DNA of 64,000 nucleotides, from contig NZ_MLYO01000049.1 in NCBI RefSeq assembly GCF_001866665.1, positions 38,876-102,875 on the forward strand, read 5' to 3'. Under the pieces are notes generated by a model. The model was not told where the DNA came from, did not search any database, and saw nothing but the letters and a program-made list of their open reading frames with translations. Made by a program: the position numbers and the translations under genes. This stretch comes from Streptomyces monashensis. Lineage in GTDB: Bacteria > Actinomycetota > Actinomycetes > Streptomycetales > Streptomycetaceae. Shown here in pieces: positions 54,599 through 61,998 of the stretch (position 1 is its first letter; each line of letters starts with the position of its first letter).

Positions 54599-54830
54599 AG
54601 AGTGCCGCTGATGGCCGCCGCTGTGTGGACGCCCGAGCTGACCGCGGGCGTGCTGCCGCGTTCGTACCAGGACATTGTCGAGGTGCTTGCGGACGCGGTG
54701 CGTCCGATGCGGGCGCATCACATCTGTGCCGCGCCGGGTCTGTCCAGGGGCACAGCAAGGTGGAAGGTTCCCGGTCGAAGCTGCATTGGCCGGTCGAGCG
54801 GGCCGGCTGACGGAGGCCCCGGGACGTGAT
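54599..54830 (+). pseudogene. Remnant of a helix-turn-helix protein
   Basis: ELTAGVLPRSYQDIVEVLAD then MRAHHICAAPGLS, frameshifted into KVEGSRSKLHWPVERAG, resembles a regulatory/transposon-linked helix-turn-helix domain common in streptomycetes (R-S-Y-x-x-I-V-x-x-L...A-x-x-I-C-x-x-L-G-L...K-V-E-G-L-R-S-K-L-K-R-L-V-E-R-G). The rest is absent. Confidence 0.45.
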
Positions 54831-54982
54831 CGCCTTCGTCGGGCAGAGGCTCGGGCAGACGGCCTGACAGCGGCCCCTACGGCCCAGATGCCCTCAGCGG
54901 CACAAACGGCTGCTGCCCGCCAACGTCGTCGAAGAACCCGACGCGCCCGGGTGGATTCCCGACGTGCGGCTACGATCGGACG

Positions 54983-55609
54983 GTGATCCAGAGCGCGCAC
55001 CTGGCCGGTGTCTTCGACGATCTGGCCGACAGCTATGACCACGGGCACCACGAGGAGATCGCGCGGGCGCTGATCTCCTGGGTGACCCCGGGGGTGGACG
55101 ACGCCGTCGCGGATGTGGCCTGCGGTGCGGGAGCCGTCGCCCTTCAGCTCGCGCGGAACCGGCCCGCCTCCGCCGCACCCGTCCTGGCCGTCGACCTGTC
55201 CCCCGGCATGGTCGCCGTCGGCCGTGCCCGCGCCATCGAGCTGGAGTGTGCCCCGGCGGTCGACTGGCGTGTCGGCGACGCCGTACCGCTGCCGGTCCCC
55301 GATCAGTCGCTCGACGTCGTGTTCTGCGCCTCCTCGCTGCATTTCCTGGGCGTCCGGGCCGTGGCCGACTGGCGGCGCGCGCTGCGTCCGGGCGGCCGGG
55401 TGGGCTTCTCGCTGCCGCTGGCCACGCACTTCCGTCCGTCACAACGCTTCGTCGAACTCCTCGCGCGCGATGTGCCGTTGCCCGGCAGTGCGCAGGAGGC
55501 CAGTGCCTGGGCCGAGTCCCGCGGATTCACCGGGGCCGCGTCCCGGGTGCTGGTCCTCGGCACGCGTCGTGTGGTGGTGACGTCGGCAACCTGCCAGGGC
55601 CAGCGGTGA
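54983..55609 (+). CDS. Class I SAM-dependent methyltransferase
   Basis: 208 residues from GTG at 54983. Motifs: AGVFDDLADSYDH, DAVADVACGAGAVALQLARN, VLAVDLSPGMVAVGRARAIE, VGDAVPLPVPDQSLDVVFCA, RRALRPGGRVGFSLPL. The order matches ubiquinone/menaquinone-type methyltransferases. Converges with the carbamoyltransferase operon (29-base gap), so it is probably not part of that cluster. Confidence 0.9.
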   Translation: MIQSAHLAGVFDDLADSYDHGHHEEIARALISWVTPGVDDAVADVACGAGAVALQLARNRPASAAPVLAVDLSPGMVAVGRARAIELECAPAVDWRVGDAVPLPVPDQSLDVVFCASSLHFLGVRAVADWRRALRPGGRVGFSLPLATHFRPSQRFVELLARDVPLPGSAQEASAWAESRGFTGAASRVLVLGTRRVVVTSATCQGQR

Positions 55610-55637
55610 GCTCGTACGCGGCTTCGGGCGTGGCGCA

Positions 55638-55841
55638 TCAGCCGTCCGCGCGATCTCCGGCCCGCGCGCCCGGTCGAGCACCGGCCGGGCGGTCCAGATA
55701 GGTCGCGCGGTCGCTGTGCCACGCGCGCCGCAGTGGGTCCCGTACCGCCCGGGCGCACAGCCCCGCTGGAGTGATCACTGCGAAGTACAGTACGGCCAGG
55801 CCGAGTTGGAGCAGTCGTTCAGTCGCTCGGGATCGTTGCAC
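55638..55841 (-). CDS. SxtJ-like small membrane protein
   Basis: 67 residues from GTG at 55841 behind GGAGGGGGA, overlapping the end of the carbamoyltransferase gene by 23 bases. LLQLGLAVLYFAVITPAGLC ARAVRDPLRRAW matches the conserved end of SxtJ-type proteins (x-Y-F-x-V-I-T-P-x-G-L-x-x-R...R-D-P-L). Such proteins sit next to carbamoyltransferases in many clusters; their role is unknown. This copy is short (one helix). Confidence 0.7.
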   Translation of the reverse strand: MQRSRATERLLQLGLAVLYFAVITPAGLCARAVRDPLRRAWHSDRATYLDRPAGARPGARAGDRADG

Positions 55842-57675
55842 GCCAGTCCCCCTCCTCGCGCCATGCGGGCTGGTCGCGCTTGTCCAGGAGACGGTCGCCG
55901 AGGACGAGGAGATCGATCCGGGTGCGCATGAAGCAGGCGTACGCCTCCGCCGGGTCACGCACGATCGGCTCCCCACGGACGTTGAAGGACGTGTTCACCA
56001 GCACCGGGCAACCCGTGCGGTCCCGGAAGGCGGTGAGCAGCGCGTGGAAGCGGGGGTTGTGCTCCGCGGTCACCGTCTGCACCCGGGCCGAGCCGTCCAC
56101 GTGGGTGACGGCCGGGACGGTCGAGCGCGCCACGCGCAGCAGGTCCAGGCCGGCGGCGCTCTCGGCCTCGGCTCCGCACTCCCGGCGCCGGGCCGCGGCG
56201 ACCTGCGCCGTCAGCAGCATGTAGGGACTCTCCTGCGACAGGTCGAACCAGTCCTTGGCGTCCTCGGCGAGCACAGCGGGGGCGAACGGGCGGAAGGACT
56301 CGCGGAACTTGGTCTTGAGGTTGAGGGTGGACTGCATGGCGGGATCGCGCGGGTCGGCGAGGATCGACCGGTTGCCCAGCGCCCGCGGGCCGAACTCCAT
56401 CCGCCCCTGGAACCAGCCCACCACCCGGCCCTGCGCCAGCTGCGCCGCGACCCGCTCGACCAGTTCCCGTTCCGGGAGCCGTACGGCGGGGTATCCGCCG
56501 CGGTTCAGGAACCCCTCGATCTCGCCGTCGGTGTAGCCGGGCCCGAGCAGCGCGCCCGCCATGGCGTCCGTGCCGTGCCGCACATGAGTGCGGGGTGCGC
56601 CCCGGCGGTGCGACTCGGCCAGGGCCGCACCGAGCGCCCCGCCCGCGTCGCCGGCCGCCGGCTGGACCCAGATCTCGTCGCAGACACCGTCGGCGAGCAG
56701 ACGGCCGTTGGCCACGCAGTTGAGCGCGACCCCGCCGGCCAGGCACAGCCGTCGTTCGCCGGTACGGCGCAGGGCGGTTCGGGCCAGGCGCAGCATGACC
56801 TCCTGGGTGACCTGCTGCACGGAGGCCGCCAGGTCGAACTCCCTTTCCGTGAGCGGGCCTTCGGGTGTCCGGCGGGGCCCGTCGAAGAGTTCCTCGAAGG
56901 CCCGGCCGACCATGGTCCGCCCGTACTGGAAGGTGAAGTACCGCAGGTCGAGGCGGAACGAGCCGTCGGGCTTGATGTCGATCAGCCGCTGCCGTATCAG
57001 CGGTGCGTAGCGCGGGATGCCGTAGGGGGCGAGGCCCATCAGTTTGTACTCGCCCGAGTCGACCTTGAAGCCGCAGAAATAGGTGAACGCGGAGTACAGC
57101 ATGCCGAGCGAGTGTGGGAAGCGCAGTTCCGCGAACGGGACGAGGCTGGTGTCCCGGCCGTGCCACAGGGATGTCGTCGCCCACTCCCCCACCCCGTCGA
57201 CGCAGAGCACCGCGGCGGAGGGGTACGGGCTCGGGTAGAAGGCAGACGCCGCGTGCGAGGCGTGATGCCGGTACGCCACCAGCGACGGGAGCTTCCGTCC
57301 GGGCGCCAGCTCGGCCAGCCGCGCCCGTACGTCGTCCAGGGCCCGGCGCTTCCAGCCGGCCCACTGCGGGAACGCCCGCCGGAACACGGGGTAGCCGTGC
57401 GGGGCGGTCGCGAGCCAAGTGGCCAGGACGCGGCGGAACTTCAGCGCCGGGTCCTCGTAGAACGCCACGGCCGCCAGCTCGTCGAGGCGCAGTCCGCTCT
57501 GGCGCAGGCAGTATGCGACGGCGTGGGCGGGGAAGCCGGGGTCGTGGCGACGCCGGGTGAACCGCTCCTCCTGGGCCGCCGCGAGCGGGACACCGTCCGC
57601 CACCAGGGCGGCCGCGCTGTCGTGGTAGTAGGCGGAGATGCCCAGGACCGGGCCGTCGCCCATGCCGGTGCTCAT
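55819..57675 (-). CDS. O-carbamoyltransferase (NodU/CmcH family)
   Basis: 618 residues from ATG at 57675. The N-terminal Kae1-like (ASKHA) part has ISAYYHDSAAALVADGVPLA, AQEERFTRRRHDPGFP, the metal/adenylate site SLVAYRHHASHAASAFYPSP, LCVDGVGEWATTSLWHG. The central part has LCLAGGVALNCVANGRLL. The C-terminal carbamoyl-transfer domain has GWFQGRMEFGPRALGNRSIL, KFRESFRPFAPAVL and VLVNTSFNVRGEPIVRDPAE. These enzymes make carbamoyl-AMP and carbamoylate a hydroxyl. It lies in a natural-product-like operon with a second carbamoyltransferase (61999), which shares little beyond the motifs. Confidence 0.95.
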   Translation of the reverse strand: MSTGMGDGPVLGISAYYHDSAAALVADGVPLAAAQEERFTRRRHDPGFPAHAVAYCLRQSGLRLDELAAVAFYEDPALKFRRVLATWLATAPHGYPVFRRAFPQWAGWKRRALDDVRARLAELAPGRKLPSLVAYRHHASHAASAFYPSPYPSAAVLCVDGVGEWATTSLWHGRDTSLVPFAELRFPHSLGMLYSAFTYFCGFKVDSGEYKLMGLAPYGIPRYAPLIRQRLIDIKPDGSFRLDLRYFTFQYGRTMVGRAFEELFDGPRRTPEGPLTEREFDLAASVQQVTQEVMLRLARTALRRTGERRLCLAGGVALNCVANGRLLADGVCDEIWVQPAAGDAGGALGAALAESHRRGAPRTHVRHGTDAMAGALLGPGYTDGEIEGFLNRGGYPAVRLPERELVERVAAQLAQGRVVGWFQGRMEFGPRALGNRSILADPRDPAMQSTLNLKTKFRESFRPFAPAVLAEDAKDWFDLSQESPYMLLTAQVAAARRRECGAEAESAAGLDLLRVARSTVPAVTHVDGSARVQTVTAEHNPRFHALLTAFRDRTGCPVLVNTSFNVRGEPIVRDPAEAYACFMRTRIDLLVLGDRLLDKRDQPAWREEGDWRATIPSD

Positions 57676-57676
57676 G

Positions 57677-57898
57677 TCAGAACAGGGGGTAGACGGAGTC
57701 GTCGTCCTCGGGCTGCGGGCGCAGCCGGGACGGGGGCGACGGCGGGTCGGCAGGCTGGTCCGGTGGTGCGGCGGGGGGCTCCGGGTGTGGGCCGCTCCGG
57801 TGCCGGAGCCAGGTGGTGAGGCGGCGGACGGCCGATGCGGGTGCCCCGCCGCCGTCCCCGCTCGTCGGGTCGCTCATCGATGGGCTCCTCATCCTCAT
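57677..57898 (-). CDS. Short hypothetical protein
   Basis: 73 residues if started at ATG 57898, which overlaps the upstream stop (ATGA), or 66 from ATG 57877 which has GAGGAG upstream. The sequence is Pro/Arg-rich with an acidic tail (EDDDSVYPLF). VRRLTTWLRHRSG might be an amphipathic helix. It lies between the SGNH hydrolase and carbamoyltransferase genes with almost no gap, so it is probably a real operon member. No family recognised. Confidence 0.6.
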   Translation of the reverse strand: MRMRSPSMSDPTSGDGGGAPASAVRRLTTWLRHRSGPHPEPPAAPPDQPADPPSPPSRLRPQPEDDDSVYPLF

Positions 57899-58812
57899 GC
57901 CAGGTCGAGGTGGTGCGCGAGCTGCCGTGCCACCAGGTCGTAGCCGAGGTCGGTGCCGTGGACACGGTCGATGAACAGCCAGTCCTCGGGTGCCGCGGCC
58001 TCACCGAGCGCCACGTTCATGTCCAGGAAGGGCACGCCGAGCCGGGCGCATCCCGCGGCCAGCCGGTCGGCGTAGGCGCGACCGACCGCCATGGTGGAGA
58101 TGTCGTTGTGGAACCGGCGGAAGTTGGAGACCTCGTCCAGTTCGTCGAAGAGCAGCTTCTCGCGGGGCAGCGGTTCTTCGCGCACCCAGGGGGCGAGCGA
58201 CTGGAGGACGAAGGCCAGCCGGGCGCCGAGGCCGTCGGCGAGCGTCTTCCACCCGGCGAGATGACGGATGGTCAACTCTGACGCGTGGGCGACGCGTTGC
58301 TCGGGCGGCGGTACGGCCTCGGGGGCGGGCCCGCAGTCGAAGAAGGCGCCGTGCCGGCCCTGCTTGTCCTCGGGCAGCCGGCTCAGTACCAGGTTGTTGA
58401 CGCCCGAGAGCAGCACGATGTCCTCAAGAGGCGGGAGTTCGTGCTGGAAGAGGGTGAACAGCAGAAGTTCCTGGGCCGAGTTGTGGCTCTGGCCTGACAG
58501 GTTGAGCCAGGGCAGGCGGGGTGCGTGGGCGGTCCACAGGCGTGCGGTGATCGTGGCCGCGTCGCCGGTGGCGCCCACGCCGAAGACCGCGGAGCTGCCC
58601 GCGAGCAGCCGCGCCGGGCCGTCGGGGCGGTCGTCGCCGACCGTGGCCCGCAGCCCGCCGGGGCCCGGGGTGACCCGGAAGCCGTGCCGGTCGGTGGTGT
58701 AGACGGGGGTCTTCTCGTTGCCGTACTGGAAGTAGCCCAGGTACGGCTGGTCCTCCAGGACGAAGGTGTAGTGCTCCATGTGCGGGGCGAACTCGGCGCG
58801 GGGTGACGTCAT
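57895..58812 (-). CDS. SGNH/GDSL-hydrolase-like protein
   Basis: 305 residues from ATG at 58812. Block I Ser region LLAGSSAVFGVGATGDAATI, block II Gly/Asn region WLNLSGQSHNSAQELLLFTL, IVLLSGVNNLVL with Asn, and C-terminal DRVHGTDLGYDLVARQLA with the Asp-x-x-His pair. The N-terminus (YLGYFQYGNEKTPVYTTDRH) is typical of SGNH proteins found beside carbamoyltransferases. Acts as an esterase, acyltransferase or deacylase; the actual reaction is unknown. Coupled to the next gene by an ATGA overlap. Confidence 0.82.
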   Translation of the reverse strand: MTSPRAEFAPHMEHYTFVLEDQPYLGYFQYGNEKTPVYTTDRHGFRVTPGPGGLRATVGDDRPDGPARLLAGSSAVFGVGATGDAATITARLWTAHAPRLPWLNLSGQSHNSAQELLLFTLFQHELPPLEDIVLLSGVNNLVLSRLPEDKQGRHGAFFDCGPAPEAVPPPEQRVAHASELTIRHLAGWKTLADGLGARLAFVLQSLAPWVREEPLPREKLLFDELDEVSNFRRFHNDISTMAVGRAYADRLAAGCARLGVPFLDMNVALGEAAAPEDWLFIDRVHGTDLGYDLVARQLAHHLDLA

Positions 58813-58852
58813 CGCGGAGGGGCTCCCTGGTGTGGACGGGGTGGACGGGTGC

Positions 58853-59788
58853 TCAGCGGGCCGGCGTCGGGGGCGGCGGCTCGGGCAGGGAGCCGGGGCG
58901 GTCCTCGCGGATCAGGTCCGCGTTGATGGCCATGGCGGCCAGTCCGCCGCTGGCGGCGGCCATCGCTGCCTGCTGCATGTTCCGGCCCAGGTCGCCGGCG
59001 ACGTAGAGGCGGGGCAGGCTGGTGCGGCCGCGGTCGTCGGTCTGTACGGACTCCAGGTCCGGCGCCTCCAGCCAGGGCCGCAGCGGGGCCACCCGGGGCT
59101 CGATGTCCAGGTGCAGGAACAGCGCCCCGTAGGGGACGGTCCCGCCGTCGGCGAAGACGACCTCGACGCCCTCGGGGTGCGGCCTCAACTCGCGTACACC
59201 GTCGGGGAGGACGGGCACTCCGGCGGCGTTGAGCCGGTCCTGTTCGTCCTGGGGCAGCGTGCGTCGGTCGGTGAGATAGGTGATGTCGTCGGACCACACG
59301 GTCAGGGTCGCGGCGAGGCACTCGCTGGGCACGCCGCCGCCGTAGACGGCGAAGCGGCGTTCGCGGACCTCCCAGCCGTGGCAGTACGGGCACTCGAAGA
59401 CGGCCGTGCCCCACAGGTCCGCCAGTCCCGGGACCGGGGGCAGCAGCGAGCGGACCCCGGCGGCGTACAGCAGGGTGCGGGCGCGGACGGTGCCGGACTC
59501 CTTGGTGGTGACGACCACGTGGTCGCCGCCGGACTCGGCGGAGACGACATCGTCGTCGCGGAACGTGACGTCGTAGGAGGCGAGTTGGGCGCGGGACCTG
59601 GCCCGGAAGTCGGCGATGGCGGCGCCGTCGTTGGTGAGGACGTTGTGCATGACGCCCGCGGCCATGTTACGGGCGTCGCCGGAGTCGACCAGCAGCACGC
59701 GGCGGCGTGAACGGCCCAGGTACAGCGCGCCGTTGAGGCCCGCCGGGCCGCCGCCGACGATCACCGTGTCATAGAGCTGAGTGTCCAA
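58853..59788 (-). CDS. TrxR-like FAD-dependent oxidoreductase with CPYC motif
   Basis: 311 residues from TTG at 59788 with AAGGGATGA upstream. FAD-binding VIVGGGPAGLNGALYLGR, redox motif VFECPYCHGWEVRERRFAVY, NADPH-type GGG loop (less canonical: YGGGVPSECLAA), and the second FAD motif RLYVAGDLGRNMQQAAMAAA. The C-x-x-C-H-G-x-E form is that of TrxR-like dithiol oxidases and related enzymes (GliT/HlmI group) as well as of many uncharacterised streptomycete flavoproteins. It may form or guard a disulfide or act as a general oxidoreductase. Part of the carbamoyltransferase operon. Confidence 0.88.
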   Translation of the reverse strand: MDTQLYDTVIVGGGPAGLNGALYLGRSRRRVLLVDSGDARNMAAGVMHNVLTNDGAAIADFRARSRAQLASYDVTFRDDDVVSAESGGDHVVVTTKESGTVRARTLLYAAGVRSLLPPVPGLADLWGTAVFECPYCHGWEVRERRFAVYGGGVPSECLAATLTVWSDDITYLTDRRTLPQDEQDRLNAAGVPVLPDGVRELRPHPEGVEVVFADGGTVPYGALFLHLDIEPRVAPLRPWLEAPDLESVQTDDRGRTSLPRLYVAGDLGRNMQQAAMAAASGGLAAMAINADLIREDRPGSLPEPPPPTPAR

Positions 59789-59791
59789 TGG

Positions 59792-61066
59792 TCATCCCTT
59801 TTCGTGCGGTGGGGCGGGGGGTTCGTCGTGCAGCGGGGCGAGCAGGAGCAGGGCGCCGAGGGCCAGGACGCTTCCGCACACCACGAACACCGCGGGCACG
59901 GTGAGCGCGGCGGCGAGCAGGCCGCCCAGGGTCGCGCCGACGGGCATGCCGCCCCAGGAGCACAGCCGGGACACGCTCATCACCCGGCCCTGGAGGTCCT
60001 CCGGGGTGAGCCGTTGGCGCAGGGACATCACCGGGATGTTCCAGCCCATCATGAGGACGCCGTTGGCGGCGAGCGCGAGCGCGGCCAGGGCGGGGTGGCG
60101 GGCCAGGCCGAGGGTGACGTAGGCGGCGCCGGAGCCGGCCAGGGACCAGCGGCCCAGCCGTACGGTGGGCAGCCGGTCGGCGGCTCGGGGTGCCAGCCAG
60201 CTGCCGGTGACGGCGCCCACCGAGCCTGCGGCGAGCAGCAGTCCGTAGCCGGTCTGGCTCAGCCGCAGGGTGCGCTCGCTGAGCAGGACCAGCATCGAGA
60301 AGGTCGCCGAGAACACCAGGCCGTACAGGGCGCTCGCGGCCAGGGTGAGGCGGAGGGTGCGGTGTCCGAGGACGAAGCGCAGGCCCTGGCGGATGTCGCG
60401 GAGCACCCCGTCGCGGGCGCCGGGCGGTGCCGGTTCAGGGGGTGCGGGCTCGGGACCGGTGCGGGCGAGCGGGGCGAGGCCCAGGAGCAGTAGCGCGGCC
60501 AGTGCGTACAGGGTGCCGCCGGTGGCGAGCGCGGCCGCGGCGGTCAGTCCGGCGAGCAGGCCCGCGACGGGCGGTCCGACCATCTCGTTGAGCACGATCT
60601 GGGCCGCCGACAGCCGTCCGTTGGCGCGTTCCAGATGCCGTTCCTCGACCAGCCTCGGCAGCATCGCGGGCGCCGCGGTGTCGGCGAGGGTCTCGGCGAT
60701 GCCGAGGAGGAAGGCCAGCCCGTAGAGCAGGGGCAGTGCGCGGTCGGTGGCGAGGACGAGGGCCGCGCCGAGCAGGGCCGCGCCACGGACCACGTTGCTG
60801 CCGAGGACGATTCGTCGTCGGTCGAAGCGGTCGGCGAGGACTCCGGCCGGGAGCGCGAACAGCAGCCAGGGCAGCATGTTGACGGTGGTCAGTCCGGCGA
60901 CCGCCGCGGGGTCGGGGTGGTGGGCGACGACCAGCAGCGGCAGCAGCGTGCGGGTGATGCCGTCGCCCGCGTTGGAAGCAGCCGTGGACGCCCACAGCCA
61001 CCGAAAGGGACGGCCCAGGTCCGTTCTTCGGCTGTGGGACAGGACGGGGCGGGTGGTGCTAGCCAA
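59792..61066 (-). CDS. MFS exporter (EntS-like)
   Basis: 424 residues from TTG at 61066, overlapping the upstream gene by 8 bases. Twelve hydrophobic helices; typical segments FRWLWASTAASNAGDGITRT, LPAGVLADRFDRRRIVLGSN (loop 2-3 motif), MLPRLVEERHLERANGRLSA, RQGLRFVLGHRTLRLTLAAS. This is the arrangement of the MFS_3/enterobactin-exporter-like group that often exports cluster products. Probably provides export or self-resistance for the operon product (inferred). Confidence 0.93.
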   Translation of the reverse strand: MASTTRPVLSHSRRTDLGRPFRWLWASTAASNAGDGITRTLLPLLVVAHHPDPAAVAGLTTVNMLPWLLFALPAGVLADRFDRRRIVLGSNVVRGAALLGAALVLATDRALPLLYGLAFLLGIAETLADTAAPAMLPRLVEERHLERANGRLSAAQIVLNEMVGPPVAGLLAGLTAAAALATGGTLYALAALLLLGLAPLARTGPEPAPPEPAPPGARDGVLRDIRQGLRFVLGHRTLRLTLAASALYGLVFSATFSMLVLLSERTLRLSQTGYGLLLAAGSVGAVTGSWLAPRAADRLPTVRLGRWSLAGSGAAYVTLGLARHPALAALALAANGVLMMGWNIPVMSLRQRLTPEDLQGRVMSVSRLCSWGGMPVGATLGGLLAAALTVPAVFVVCGSVLALGALLLLAPLHDEPPAPPHEKG

Positions 61067-61967
61067 GAACGCTCCCCTCGGCCCAGGTCCGCAGGCCCAG
61101 GAGGCGTTCGCCGAGTCCGGTCAGCGTCGCAGGGCCGTACAGGTCGGCCTCGGCCTTGCGGATTCCGCCCTCGGGCGGATGCGGCGGGACACGGTCGCGC
61201 CAGAACCGCACCCGGGCCTCCCTCAGGTCGGCGTGGTCCTCCCAGGCGGGTGCCATGGTCAGGTACTGGGCCATGCGCACCCGGGATGCGGAGACGTTGG
61301 GGTGCACGCCGTGCGGCAGCAGACTGTTGAAGACGATGAGGTCGCCGGGTGCCACCTCCGGGGTGGTGATCGTGTGGCCGGTGGTGTCCGGGGTGAACGG
61401 ATCGCGGTCGGCGGGCTGCCCGCTCACCCATTTCTCCCACTCCGTGAAGATCTCCGGGACACACTGGAAGCCGCCGATCTCCTCGTCGCCGTGGGTCAGC
61501 GAGAGCACCGCCTGGCAGCTGACGGGCAGCGGTTCGGTGGAGGTGTCCACGTCCCAGTGGATGAATCCGTCGAAGGCACGGGGCCCCCGGTTGGGCGGGT
61601 TGACGTTGGCGAAGTCGATGGTGACCCACAGGTCGGCGCGGTCCCAGATGTCGGCGAAGGCGTCGTAGACCCGCGGGGTCTGCCGTACGTCCCACTGCGC
61701 CTGGTGGTTGTACATCTCGACCAGTCCGCTGTGGCCCGGCAGCCGTTCGTTCCCGGTGTGCGGGGAGGTCCAGGTGGCGGGGTCTTCGGGGCGCATGTCG
61801 AGGAAGGAGCACAGGCCCTCGGTGAGGGCGGCGACGGTGTCCGGCGCCACGGCCTGACGGACGATCACATAGCCTCGGGTGATCCAGTGTTCCCAGTCCG
61901 CGGGAGACAGGACGCGCAGGGGTTCCCTCTTGTGGATGTCTCGGAGTTGGGTGGCTGCCACGGACAC
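61059..61967 (-). CDS. Phytanoyl-CoA dioxygenase-family Fe(II)/2-oxoglutarate enzyme
   Basis: 302 residues from GTG at 61967 with GGAGA upstream. The facial triad is visible: HWDVDTSTEPLP (H-x-D) and the distal His in SLLPHGVHPNVSASRVRMAQ, with the 2-oxoglutarate Arg in the same segment. VLSLTHGDEEIGGFQCVPEI is the strand before the second half. Such enzymes hydroxylate or halogenate-like modify small molecules or carrier-bound amino acids. An on-pathway hydroxylase that creates the hydroxyl to be carbamoylated is an attractive but unproven idea. Confidence 0.9.
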   Translation of the reverse strand: MSVAATQLRDIHKREPLRVLSPADWEHWITRGYVIVRQAVAPDTVAALTEGLCSFLDMRPEDPATWTSPHTGNERLPGHSGLVEMYNHQAQWDVRQTPRVYDAFADIWDRADLWVTIDFANVNPPNRGPRAFDGFIHWDVDTSTEPLPVSCQAVLSLTHGDEEIGGFQCVPEIFTEWEKWVSGQPADRDPFTPDTTGHTITTPEVAPGDLIVFNSLLPHGVHPNVSASRVRMAQYLTMAPAWEDHADLREARVRFWRDRVPPHPPEGGIRKAEADLYGPATLTGLGERLLGLRTWAEGSVLG

Positions 61968-61998
61968 TCTCCAGGGTGCTGTGCGGGGTCGGGGTGGT

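Noticed and set aside
54983..55609. Assigning the methyltransferase to the carbamoyltransferase cluster
   Set aside because: It is convergent with that operon, not co-transcribed; adjacency alone is too weak.
55771..57819. 682-residue plus-strand frame opposite the carbamoyltransferase
   Set aside because: Antisense to an intact, motif-complete carbamoyltransferase.
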